5,957 nucleotides of DNA, from assembly GCA_017424125.1 (NCBI GenBank), contig JAFPBM010000061.1:1-5957 (forward strand). The letters run 5' to 3'. This DNA is from Clostridia bacterium. GTDB lineage: Bacteria > Bacillota > Clostridia > Oscillospirales > Acutalibacteraceae. This document shows, one piece after another, positions 1-5,424 of this stretch. A program made the position numbers and the translations under genes. Under the pieces are notes generated by a model, which ran no database searches, was not told the DNA's origin, and was given only the letters and a program-made list of their open reading frames with translations. Positions within the stretch are counted from its first letter, which is position 1. Each line of letters begins with the position of its first letter.

Positions 1-953
1 AAACTGCGCGACCAAGTGGGAGTATATTTTATAAACGCGCGGGCAAACGGTTTTCCGCTTTTGTTGGCATAGCCGATTGCGTGTGGCGTTCCCGAATCGG
101 GCACACCGCCTACGTAATCAACCTCCTCTGCGTTTTTGAGAAGGCTATCGTTTTCTGCCATTATTTCGCCGTTGCGATAGCGCATTATTTCAACGTTAAC
201 ACCCTCATAAGTCGACGTCGGGTAACCGTAATAACTCCAAAGGAATGAACACATTTTCATTTCCTTACCCGCTTCGCCTATTGTTTTAACCTCGTCGGCT
301 GTGATTTCTACTATTTCGGCGGGACCTAACTCCTTATAATCCTCATAATCGAGTTTTTGATACGCAAAGGATTCAAAGGAAACACAGAATCCGTCCTCAC
401 CTTTTCCTATGAGAACGGGTAGTCTGCCAACGCGGTCACGCGCGGCTATGAGTGTTCCGCCGTCCTTTAATATCAACAACGATACGGTACCGTCAACAAC
501 CTCTTGCGCGAAACGTATTCCCTCTACAAAATTAGATTTATGATTTATGAGTGCGGCTATAAGTTCCGTTGAATTAACGTGTCCGCCCGTCATTGCGTTA
601 AAATGCACGCCAACAGTTGACAAGTGTTCTTCTATCAACTGTTTTGCATTGTTTATAACACCGACAAAGGCTATGGCATAGGTTCCAAGGTGAGAATTGA
701 TAAGAAGCGGTTGCGGGTCATAATCACTTATGCAACCGATAGCACTGTTGCCGCTCATCTCGTCAAACACCTTCTCGAACTTTGTTCTGAAAGGTGAATT
801 CTCTATGTTGTGTATATCACGCTGAAGACCGATTTCTTCGTTAAATGCCGCCATTCCCGCACGGCGAGTGCCTAAATGCGAATGGTAGTCTGTTCCAAAG
901 AAAACGTCCCCTATACAATCGTGTTTGCCGACTGCTCCGAAAAAAGCGCCCAT
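1..953 (-). CDS. purF: Amidophosphoribosyltransferase-like protein (PurF family, glutaminase cysteine missing), 3'-truncated by the window
   Basis: The first 317 residues are visible; the frame runs off the window edge without a stop. The start is ATG at 953-951, six bases after AAAGGAG and 26 nt behind purC. The N-terminal class II glutamine amidotransferase (Ntn) domain is recognisable from GTDYHSHLGTRRAG (residues 20-33, matching the family's LQHRGQ..AG region). The fold continues through SHLGTYAIAFVG (87-98), NSTELIAALI and AARDRVGRLPVLIG. The linker motif VPDSG (284-288) and the start of the phosphoribosyltransferase part, ending ..FIKYTPTWSRS, follow. Active PurF carries Cys directly after Met (CGIFG) and an oxyanion-hole Asn-Gly. 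Here the protein starts MGAFFG, so Cys is replaced by Gly, and the Asn position reads Val (FVG, 96-98). Known: PurF makes 5-phosphoribosylamine from PRPP and glutamine. Inferred: this copy is ammonia-dependent, obtains ammonia from a partner, or is regulatory. From memory, similar Cys-less proteins occur in Bacteroidetes and Clostridia. The PRPP loop lies outside the window. Sure of the family, unsure of activity. Confidence 0.85.
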   Translation of the reverse strand, partial: MGAFFGAVGKHDCIGDVFFGTDYHSHLGTRRAGMAAFNEEIGLQRDIHNIENSPFRTKFEKVFDEMSGNSAIGCISDYDPQPLLINSHLGTYAIAFVGVINNAKQLIEEHLSTVGVHFNAMTGGHVNSTELIAALINHKSNFVEGIRFAQEVVDGTVSLLILKDGGTLIAARDRVGRLPVLIGKGEDGFCVSFESFAYQKLDYEDYKELGPAEIVEITADEVKTIGEAGKEMKMCSFLWSYYGYPTSTYEGVNVEIMRYRNGEIMAENDSLLKNAEEVDYVGGVPDSGTPHAIGYANKSGKPFARAFIKYTPTWSRS

Positions 954-979
954 TTTTTACTCCTTTAATATCGTGCTTT

Positions 980-1666
980 TTATTTGAAGAAAAGTTCAGA
1001 TAATGTCATCGGGTCGATATATTCGCCGTCCTTATATACGCGCATATTGCCCGATGCGATTTCGTCTATTAACATAACATTGCCGTCTTTGTCATAGCCG
1101 AACTCAAACTTAATATCATAAAGTACAAGGCCTTTTTCAGCCAAATCGTCTGCAACGATTTTGGTGATTTTCTGTGTCATTTCCTTAACATCTTCATACT
1201 GTTTATCAGACATAACACCGAGTGCTACAAGAGCATCCTTTGTAACAAGCGGGTCGCCCTTTGCGTCATCCTTGAAGGTCATTTCAACGTATGCGGGAAG
1301 GTCTGCGCCGCTTTCGATATAATCACCGTAACGGCGAATGAAACTACCAACAGCCTTATATCTGCAGATAACCTCAAGTCCTTTACCGAAAACCTTTGCG
1401 GGTAATACTTCCATTGTTGTATCGGCAAGGTTTGCGTTTATATAGTGTGTTTTGATACCTGCGGCATTAACCTTTTCAAAGAAATAGATTGACATACGAA
1501 GGTTAACGTCGCCAACGCCGTCAATTGTAAGACCTACTGCGTTCTCGCCCGGGTCAAAAACACCGTCTTTGCCTGTGCAGTCATCCTTGAACTTCAAAAG
1601 GCAGTTGCCGTTTTCAAGCATAAATACGTCCTTTGTTTTTCCTGTGTAAATGAGTTTCTTTTCCAT
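980..1666 (-). CDS. purC: Phosphoribosylaminoimidazole-succinocarboxamide synthase (SAICAR synthetase), divergent short form
   Basis: This is a 228-residue ATP-grasp-like cytosolic enzyme that joins aspartate to CAIR, the step directly after PurE. Family signatures are YTGKTKDVF near residues 7-15 (nucleotide-binding loop), [31 protein letters not shown] (the counterpart of the RNVVAGSMSKR region), [37 protein letters not shown] and a C-terminal ASGNMRVY. In typical bacterial PurC the last block reads DEISPDTCRLWD and is followed by about 30 more residues. Here it reads [14 protein letters not shown] and the protein ends soon after, so it is a little shorter than the usual 235-240 residues and divergent at this end. 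The start ATG (1666) follows AGGGAG at good spacing and lies 19 nt after the purE stop, so it is co-transcribed with purE and the purF-like gene. Function is confident; the subfamily is not. Confidence 0.93.
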   Translation of the reverse strand: MEKKLIYTGKTKDVFMLENGNCLLKFKDDCTGKDGVFDPGENAVGLTIDGVGDVNLRMSIYFFEKVNAAGIKTHYINANLADTTMEVLPAKVFGKGLEVICRYKAVGSFIRRYGDYIESGADLPAYVEMTFKDDAKGDPLVTKDALVALGVMSDKQYEDVKEMTQKITKIVADDLAEKGLVLYDIKFEFGYDKDGNVMLIDEIASGNMRVYKDGEYIDPMTLSELFFK

Positions 1667-1685
1667 TTTTATATCTCCCTTTTAA

Positions 1686-2174
1686 TTATAATTTTTCCAT
1701 TACGTTTTTATCTTTTTCCAATACTTTTGCGGCGTCCGACGCACGTTTAGCATCAAGTTTTGCGGCAAGTTCTTTATCCTCTACCGCTATAATCTGTGCC
1801 GCCAAAAGTGCGGCGTTACCACCGCCGTTCACAGCAACCGTTGCAACGGGAATACCTGTCGGCATCTGCACGGTTGAAAGAAGTGCGTCAAGTCCGTCAA
1901 GATTTGATGAACTGCAAGGAATACCAATTACGGGTAAGGTTGTGTTAGCAGCAATGGCGCCTGCAAGGTGGGCTGCCATTCCGGCGGCAGCAATTATTGC
2001 GCCAAATCCATTCTCACGCGCGGAAAGTGCAAACTGACGTGCTTCTTCGGGTGTTCTGTGTGCGGAATAGATATGCACCTCAAACGGAATATCGAGTGAT
2101 TTTAACATATCTGTGGCTTTTCTTATGATGGGCAAATCGCTATCGCTGCCCATTACAATTCCTACTTTTTTCAT
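1686..2174 (-). CDS. purE: N5-carboxyaminoimidazole ribonucleotide mutase / AIR carboxylase catalytic subunit
   Basis: The product is 162 residues, the usual PurE length. It supplies CAIR to PurC in the cytosol; the family is typically octameric. Visible motifs: MGSDSDLP (8-15, phosphate-binding loop), YSAHRTPEEA (36-45, with the active-site His39), AAAGMAAHLAG (62-72, with His69), GIPCSSSNLDGLDALLSTVQMPTGIPVATVAVNGGGNAALLAAQI (84-128 region). The reading frame has an earlier ATG at 2210, but that codon lies inside the stem of a terminator hairpin and has no ribosome-binding site. ATG at 2174 has AGGGGGT eight bases upstream and gives the canonical MKKVGIVMGSDSD start. No purK is visible, so whether the enzyme acts as class I (with PurK) or uses CO2 directly cannot be decided here. 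It is the first gene of a purE-purC-purF-like run. Confidence 0.95.
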   Translation of the reverse strand: MKKVGIVMGSDSDLPIIRKATDMLKSLDIPFEVHIYSAHRTPEEARQFALSARENGFGAIIAAAGMAAHLAGAIAANTTLPVIGIPCSSSNLDGLDALLSTVQMPTGIPVATVAVNGGGNAALLAAQIIAVEDKELAAKLDAKRASDAAKVLEKDKNVMEKL

Positions 2175-2182
2175 TTTTATAT

Positions 2183-2189
2183 ACCCCCT
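2183..2189 (-). promoter_or_regulatory. Ribosome binding site deciding the purE start
   Basis: AGGGGGT sits eight bases before ATG 2174. It lies just downstream of the terminator T-tract, so purE's translation signal is outside the hairpin. It rules out the upstream in-frame ATG at 2210. Confidence 0.75.
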
Positions 2190-2192
2190 ATC

Positions 2193-2236
2193 AAAAACAA
2201 AAAGGCACACTTAACCTGATTACAGTTAAATGTGCC
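2193..2236 (-). terminator. Rho-independent terminator between the structured RNA and purE
   Basis: On the minus strand, GGCACATTTAAC (2236-2225) pairs with GTTAAGTGTGCC (2215-2204) over 12 bp with one wobble and a 9-nt loop, followed by TTTTTGTTTTT (2203-2193). This is a textbook intrinsic terminator for minus-strand transcription. It ends about 18 nt before purE, leaving no space for a separate purE promoter, so it either ends the small RNA with some read-through or works as an attenuator. No clear competing antiterminator was identified by eye. Confidence 0.88.
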
Positions 2237-2299
2237 CAGACGGTCGGCTTAAAAAGGGATAAACCCTATACATTTCTTGCTTCGTTGTGGTGCTCCACT

Positions 2300-2326
2300 C
2301 AAGCAAACACGAATAATCCAAGCCTG
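2300..2326. repeat. Left arm of a 27-bp inverted repeat (distal stem of the structured RNA)
   Basis: Complementary to 2549-2575 in 25 of 27 positions. The two differences are one G-U wobble and one A-C mismatch in RNA. The arms now sit 222 nt apart, but would close on a 10-nt loop (ATTTTATCGG) if the element between them and one TATCGG copy were absent. Confidence 0.9.
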
Positions 2327-2330
2327 ATTT

Positions 2331-2336
2331 TATCGG
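2331..2336. repeat. TATCGG direct repeat, left copy (possible target-site duplication)
   Basis: An exact TATCGG that recurs at 2543-2548, directly bordering the 206-bp hairpin-rich element on both sides. It lies in what would be the apical loop of the structured RNA. Confidence 0.55.
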
Positions 2337-2423
2337 GCGGATTTTCGCCTTCGCATTGTTAAAATACTCGTTAATCCGGCAAGGATTAACTGCGTTTTCT
2401 GCCGCGCGCAATCAAAAATCCGC
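2337..2423. repeat. 87-nt imperfect hairpin at one end of the inserted element
   Basis: Two 41-nt arms (2337-2377 and 2383-2423) are separated by a 5-nt loop. They are complementary at both ends (GCGGATTTT at the base, about 8 bp including GTTAATCC at the tip) and patchily in the middle, about 26 of 41 positions overall. The equal arm lengths suggest a decayed perfect palindrome. Confidence 0.6.
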
Positions 2424-2473
2424 TCCTATAAAATTCTATGACCGAGAACGCGCAGAATTTTGAGAGATTTTTG
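2413..2473. repeat. Nested hairpin inside the inserted element
   Basis: The outer stem is CAAAAATC (2413-2420) with GATTTTTG (2466-2473). The inner stem is AAAATTCT (2430-2437) with AGAATTTT (2454-2461), around a 16-nt loop. Each stem is a perfect 8 bp. The outer stem partly competes with the 87-nt palindrome (2337-2423), so the two folds may be alternatives. Confidence 0.65.
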
Positions 2474-2483
2474 GTGTGGCGGA

Positions 2484-2508
2484 GCTTGTAAGGCTTTCGC
2501 CTACAAGC
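2484..2508 (-). repeat. Hairpin with GAAA (GNRA) tetraloop inside the inserted element
   Basis: On the minus strand GCTTGTA-GGC (2508-2499), loop GAAA, then GCC-t-TACAAGC (2494-2484): 10 bp with one bulged base. A GNRA loop forms only in minus-strand RNA (the plus strand gives TTTC), hinting that the element is structured when transcribed in the same direction as the host RNA. Confidence 0.7.
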
Positions 2509-2542
2509 GACAACAAAACAAAAATAGCCTAAATTCTGCCGC

Positions 2543-2548
2543 TATCGG
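2543..2548. repeat. TATCGG direct repeat, right copy (possible target-site duplication)
   Basis: Second exact copy of TATCGG, adjoining the other end of the 206-bp element and immediately next to the right stem arm (2549-2575). Confidence 0.55.
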
Positions 2549-2575
2549 CAGGTTTGGATTATTCATGTTTGCTTG
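2549..2575. repeat. Right arm of the 27-bp inverted repeat (distal stem of the structured RNA)
   Basis: Partner of 2300-2326. In the minus-strand RNA this arm is 5' and follows the 11-nt bubble strand. Confidence 0.9.
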
Positions 2576-2616
2576 TTCCGTCAGTCACAAGAAATGGTAT
2601 TACTTTTACAGCCTAT

Positions 2617-2645
2617 ATTTTATCATACACTATAAGTTGTGTCAA
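2617..2645 (-). promoter_or_regulatory. Strong sigma-A-type promoter of the structured RNA
   Basis: A perfect -35 TTGACA (2645-2640), a 17-nt spacer and -10 TAAAAT (2622-2617, one mismatch to TATAAT) face purE. The predicted transcription start falls at about 2613-2609, exactly at the first bases of the closing stem (GGCT). It lies about 70 nt after the pyrI stop codon and is the only convincing promoter in the window. It would drive the RNA and, by read-through of the terminator, purE-purC-purF-like. Confidence 0.85.
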
Positions 2646-2713
2646 GGCACTAACCGTATTTTTGTATTATTAGATAATTATTTGTCGAAAATACTTTTGT
2701 TTTTGTTTATCCT

Positions 2714-3133
2714 CTACTTGCCCGCTTGTGTTTCGCAGTAAAGGCAACGGTAAATCTTGTTTTCTTCGTCGGTAAGACGGAAAATATGGTCAAGTTCCTG
2801 TTCGACCGAAGTGATGCATCTTGGGTTTTTGCACTTTATAACGTTTACCAGTTGTTTGGGCATTTCGATTTGCTTTTTCTCTATAATTTCGCCGTTTTTG
2901 ATGATATTAACCGTTATACCCGGATTAACGTAACCGATTACGTCAAAGTTGATATCAATATCGGCATCAATCTTAATAATATCTTTTTTGCCCAACTTTT
3001 TACTGCCGACGTTTTTTATGAGTGCAACCGAACAATCAAGTTCGTCAAGGTTTAAAAGGTCGAAAAGGCGCATTCCTCTGCCCGCAGTTATATGGTCTAT
3101 TACAAATCCGTTATTTATAGAGTCAATGTTCAT
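2714..3133 (-). CDS. pyrI: Aspartate carbamoyltransferase regulatory subunit
   Basis: The product is 139 residues, a little shorter than the 153-residue E. coli PyrI. The N-terminal allosteric domain is recognisable from [21 protein letters not shown] (about 9-29). The C-terminal zinc domain has Cys101, Cys106, Cys130 and Cys133, with exactly the Cx4C-x23-Cx2C spacing of the E. coli zinc site (109, 114, 138, 141). It binds CTP/ATP and links PyrB trimers into the regulated holoenzyme. Its ATG overlaps the pyrB stop as ATGA, with AAGGAGG ten bases upstream inside pyrB, so the subunits should be made in a coupled way. It is the last gene of the pyr run; no intrinsic terminator with a T-tract is obvious behind it, only weak AT-rich pairings at about 2650-2710. 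Confidence 0.95.
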   Translation of the reverse strand: MNIDSINNGFVIDHITAGRGMRLFDLLNLDELDCSVALIKNVGSKKLGKKDIIKIDADIDINFDVIGYVNPGITVNIIKNGEIIEKKQIEMPKQLVNVIKCKNPRCITSVEQELDHIFRLTDEENKIYRCLYCETQAGK

Positions 3134-4053
3134 ATTCTGCCAGCCTCCTTCAACAGTTTGAGAATAAGCGCCATACGGACGTATTTGCCGTTAAGCACCT
3201 GCTTGAAATAGCAAGCGCGTGGGTCACTATCAATGCTCACGCTGATTTCGTTAACACGCGGTAGCGGGTGCATAATTGAAAGGTCTTTTTTTGCGTTTGT
3301 GAGTTTTTTAGGTTCAAGCACGTAACTGTCTTTGAGTCTTAAATAATCCTCTTCGTTGAAGAAACGCTCACGCTGAACACGGGTCATATAGAGTATATCA
3401 AGTTCGGGGATTGCATCCTCGAGGCTTGTGGTTTGTGTATAGGGTATGCCGTTTTTGAGAAGAACGTCCTTTTTAACGTAACTTGGAAGTTTAAGTTCTT
3501 CGGGCGATATGAGCACAACCCTTATGCCGCTATAACGCGAAAGTGCGTTTATAAGCGAATGTACTGTTCTGCCGAACTTTAAGTCGCCGCAAAAACCGAC
3601 GGTTAAATTATTAAATCCGCCTTTTTCGCGATAGATTGTGAGCAAATCTGCCAAGGTTTGCGTCGGATGGTTATGTCCGCCGTCACCCGCGTTGATTACG
3701 GGGATTGTAGCGTTCTGCGCTGCTACAAACGGTGCGCCCTCTTTGGGGTGGCGCATTGCAATGATATCGGCATAGCAACTGATGGTTTTTGCGGTATCGG
3801 CTACGCTTTCTCCCTTTGACGCGGAGGAACTGTTAGCCTCTGAAAAACCGATTACGTTGCCGCCGAGTTCGTACATTGCCGCCTCAAAACTGAGTCTTGT
3901 TCTGGTTGACGGTTCAAAAAACAAAGTTGCAAGTTTTTTGCCTTTGCAGATTTCTCCGTATTTTTGCGGGTTATCGATAATATCATTTGCTACGGTTAAA
4001 AGTTCTTCTATCTCTTCCACCGAAAAGTCTAAAATATCAATCAAACTACGCAT
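3130..4053 (-). CDS. pyrB: Aspartate carbamoyltransferase catalytic subunit
   Basis: The product is 307 residues, standard for the catalytic chain. It condenses carbamoyl phosphate with aspartate in the cytosol. Motifs: [13 protein letters not shown] (45-57, carbamoyl-phosphate loop with Ser49-Thr-Arg-Thr-Arg53), SSASKGES (76-83, the loop whose Ser and Lys80 reach into the neighbouring active site), RHPKEGA (101-107), [15 protein letters not shown] (123-137), [14 protein letters not shown], and [10 protein letters not shown] in the aspartate domain. The ATG lies only 3 nt after the pyrE stop. The ribosome site is weak (GGCGGTG), so translation probably depends on ribosomes finishing pyrE. The 3' end overlaps pyrI by 4 nt, consistent with a PyrB-PyrI allosteric holoenzyme. 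Confidence 0.97.
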   Translation of the reverse strand: MRSLIDILDFSVEEIEELLTVANDIIDNPQKYGEICKGKKLATLFFEPSTRTRLSFEAAMYELGGNVIGFSEANSSSASKGESVADTAKTISCYADIIAMRHPKEGAPFVAAQNATIPVINAGDGGHNHPTQTLADLLTIYREKGGFNNLTVGFCGDLKFGRTVHSLINALSRYSGIRVVLISPEELKLPSYVKKDVLLKNGIPYTQTTSLEDAIPELDILYMTRVQRERFFNEEDYLRLKDSYVLEPKKLTNAKKDLSIMHPLPRVNEISVSIDSDPRACYFKQVLNGKYVRMALILKLLKEAGRI

Positions 4054-4056
4054 ATT

Positions 4057-4713
4057 TTACACCGCCGCACCGTTTATTTTGAGATAATTTTCTATTCTTT
4101 CTACGTTTTCGCGATTTTTGTCGTCCTCTTTAAGATATTCGATAATATCATAAACGTCGACAACCGAATACACAGGGAAACCAAATTCCTCTCCGACCTC
4201 TGCCATTGCAGATTTCTCGGTTTTACCCTTTTCCTTACGGTCAACCATAACGAAGGTTGCCACAACCTTTGCATCCTCTAAAGATGAAAGAATTTCCATA
4301 CTCTCTCTTATTGCGGTGCCTGCGGTTATAACGTCCTCAACGATTACGATTTCTTCACCCGCTTTGGGTTTATAGCCGACAAACACGCCGCCTTCGCCAT
4401 GGTCTTTTTCCTCTTTTCTATTAAAGAAGAAGGGAACGTCAAGTCCGTTTTCGCTCAAAGCACAGGAAACCGAAACGGCAATCGGAATACCTTTATATGC
4501 CGGTCCGTAGAGTACGGTTTTTTTGTTGCCGATTTTCTCTGCGTATGCTTTTGCATAAAACTGACCGAGTTTTCTTATCTGGTCGCCCGTTTTAATATCG
4601 CCTGCATTAATGAAATAGGGGATTTTTCTTCCCGATTTTGCGGTAAAATCACCGAATTTCAAAACGCCCGCTTCTTCCAAAAATTCTATAAATTCTCTTT
4701 TATAACTTTCCAT
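4057..4713 (-). CDS. pyrE: Orotate phosphoribosyltransferase
   Basis: The product is 218 residues, a normal length. It converts orotate and PRPP to OMP. Type I phosphoribosyltransferase signatures: AKSGRKIPYFINAG near the N terminus (25-38, orotate side), YGPAYKGIPIA (69-79), the flexible catalytic loop FNRKEEKDHGEGG (97-109, containing the RKxxKxHGE pattern) and the PRPP-binding loop VIVEDVITAGTA (123-134) with its acidic pair. AAGGAG eight bases before ATG 4713 supports the start; the gap to pyrF is 12 nt. The C-terminal 30 residues are charged and poorly conserved. Confidence 0.97.
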   Translation of the reverse strand: MESYKREFIEFLEEAGVLKFGDFTAKSGRKIPYFINAGDIKTGDQIRKLGQFYAKAYAEKIGNKKTVLYGPAYKGIPIAVSVSCALSENGLDVPFFFNRKEEKDHGEGGVFVGYKPKAGEEIVIVEDVITAGTAIRESMEILSSLEDAKVVATFVMVDRKEKGKTEKSAMAEVGEEFGFPVYSVVDVYDIIEYLKEDDKNRENVERIENYLKINGAAV

Positions 4714-4725
4714 CTTCCCTACTCC

Positions 4726-5424
4726 TTAATCTACAAACTCGTTTACGCAACGCTCGTACGCGGCAACGGGGTCTTCTGCTGCGGTAATCGGTCTGCCTAC
4801 AACAATATAGTCGCTGCCGATTTTCTTAGCGTCTTCGGGTGTCATAACACGTTTTTGGTCGCCCATATCACCGTCTGCAAAACGCACGCCCGGTGTTACG
4901 GTCAGGAACTCTTTACCGCAGGTGCTATGGACCTTTTCCGCCTCAAGCGGTGAGCAAACAACGCCGTCGAGTCCCGCTTTCTTTGCGCGGGAAGCGTAGT
5001 GCATTACAACCTTGTCAATCGGCTCTTTTATAAGCAGGTCGTTTTCCATTGCCTCCTGGTCGGTTGAAGTAAGTTGTGTTACGGCAATAAGCAGCGGACG
5101 TGTGCCGTCTTCACGGGTGAGTCCCTCGATAGCCGCTTCCATCATACGCACGGTACCCGCGGCGTGAAGGTTACATACGTCAACGTCTAAATTAGACAAC
5201 ACGCTCATCGCTTTTTTTACCGTATTAGGAATATCGTGTAATTTCAAATCAAGGAATATTTTGTGTCCGCGTGATTTGATTTCGCGCACAATCCCAGGTC
5301 CTTCTGCATAGAAAAGTTCCATTCCGATTTTTACAAAAGGTTTTCTGCCTGTAAATTTATCTAAAAAGCATAGTGTATCCTCTTTGCTTTTGAAATCACA
5401 GGCTATGATTACGTCCTTACCCAT
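4726..5424 (-). CDS. pyrF: Orotidine 5'-phosphate decarboxylase
   Basis: The product is 232 residues, the short bacterial (B. subtilis-like) form of the TIM-barrel decarboxylase that makes UMP. It starts with IIACDF (Asp10 in the first strand) and FVKIGMELF (Lys32). It carries the catalytic block DLKLHDIPNT (59-68, Asp59-Lys61-Asp64), and near the C terminus shows LTVTPGVR and IVVGRPIT, the phosphate-gripping loops. Its ATG shares one base with the pyrD stop (TAATG), and GGGGGAG lies just upstream within pyrD, so the genes are coupled. Placing pyrF directly before pyrE puts the last two steps of UMP synthesis side by side. Confidence 0.97.
   Translation of the reverse strand: MGKDVIIACDFKSKEDTLCFLDKFTGRKPFVKIGMELFYAEGPGIVREIKSRGHKIFLDLKLHDIPNTVKKAMSVLSNLDVDVCNLHAAGTVRMMEAAIEGLTREDGTRPLLIAVTQLTSTDQEAMENDLLIKEPIDKVVMHYASRAKKAGLDGVVCSPLEAEKVHSTCGKEFLTVTPGVRFADGDMGDQKRVMTPEDAKKIGSDYIVVGRPITAAEDPVAAYERCVNEFVD

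Larger units (their letters stand above)
2337..2542. mobile_element. Putative 206-bp non-coding insertion (MITE-like) in the apical loop of the structured RNA
   Basis: The segment is bordered by TATCGG on each side (2331-2336 and 2543-2548) and begins GCGG and ends CCGC, a 4-bp terminal inverted repeat. It contains no plausible gene. It is rich in hairpins: an 87-nt imperfect palindrome (2337-2423), nested stems at 2413-2473, and a GAAA-tetraloop hairpin at 2484-2508. GCAGAATTT at 2452-2460 is also the inverse of 2531-2539. The strongest argument is structural: deleting 212 bp (element plus one TATCGG) rejoins the two 27-nt stem arms through a clean 10-nt loop. The short terminal repeats do not match any family I recognise, and no transposase is near, so movement in trans would be needed. 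A lineage-specific RNA expansion by other means is the alternative. Confidence 0.5.
2246..2613 (-). ncRNA. Long-stem structured RNA, 6S RNA-like, with an inserted element in its apical loop
   Basis: Minus-strand RNA whose predicted 5' end (about 2613-2609) lies just downstream of a strong promoter. Pairings read from 5' to 3': closing stem GGCT-g-TAAAA (2613-2604) with TTTT-A-AGCC (2254-2246); ATTTCTTGT (2595-2587) with GCAAGAAAT (2280-2272); then a bubble of 11 nt on the 5' side (2586-2576) and 19 nt on the 3' side (2299-2281). The 3' bubble strand holds the hairpin GTGG-AGCA-CCAC. A 27-bp distal stem follows (2575-2549 with 2326-2300; 25 Watson-Crick pairs, one wobble, one mismatch). A promoter-bubble-like, mostly double-stranded rod with a hairpin in the 3' bubble strand is the known layout of 6S RNA, the sigma-70/sigma-A holoenzyme decoy. 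6S genes next to purine genes are known elsewhere (purK in cyanobacteria). Without the 212-nt insertion the rod is about 156 nt, or about 209 nt up to the end of the terminator tract. The 6S identity is inference; a cis-acting leader of purE is the alternative. Confidence 0.55.

Noticed and set aside
2281..2299. T-box-like string (AGTGGAGCACCAC resembling AGGGTGGNACCGCG)
   Set aside because: The match is loose, it forms its own hairpin, no tRNA-synthetase or amino-acid gene follows, and no antiterminator geometry is present.
2226..2411. 61-residue minus-strand open frame
   Set aside because: It lies across the structured RNA and inserted element, has no ribosome site, and its composition looks like translated hairpins rather than protein.
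2337..2542. CRISPR array or IS remnant
   Set aside because: There are no regularly spaced direct repeats and no transposase coding remnant; only inverted repeats and short terminal GCGG/CCGC.
2193..2613. Purine riboswitch, tmRNA, RNase P RNA or large SRP RNA
   Set aside because: None of the conserved core strings of these RNAs were found by eye, and the fold (one long rod with a bubble) does not fit them.
2460..2741. 93-residue plus-strand open frame
   Set aside because: It crosses the element, the stem arm, the promoter and the pyrI 3' end on the opposite strand; no ribosome site or recognisable domain.
2726..3161. Plus-strand open frames opposite pyrI
   Set aside because: Antisense shadows of pyrI, which has perfect zinc-site spacing and a good ribosome site.
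3782..4087. Plus-strand open frame opposite pyrB
   Set aside because: Shadow of the conserved pyrB coding sequence.
4399..4953. 184-residue plus-strand open frame opposite pyrE and pyrF
   Set aside because: Long only because codon use in pyrE/pyrF leaves the complementary frame open; no ribosome site or domain.
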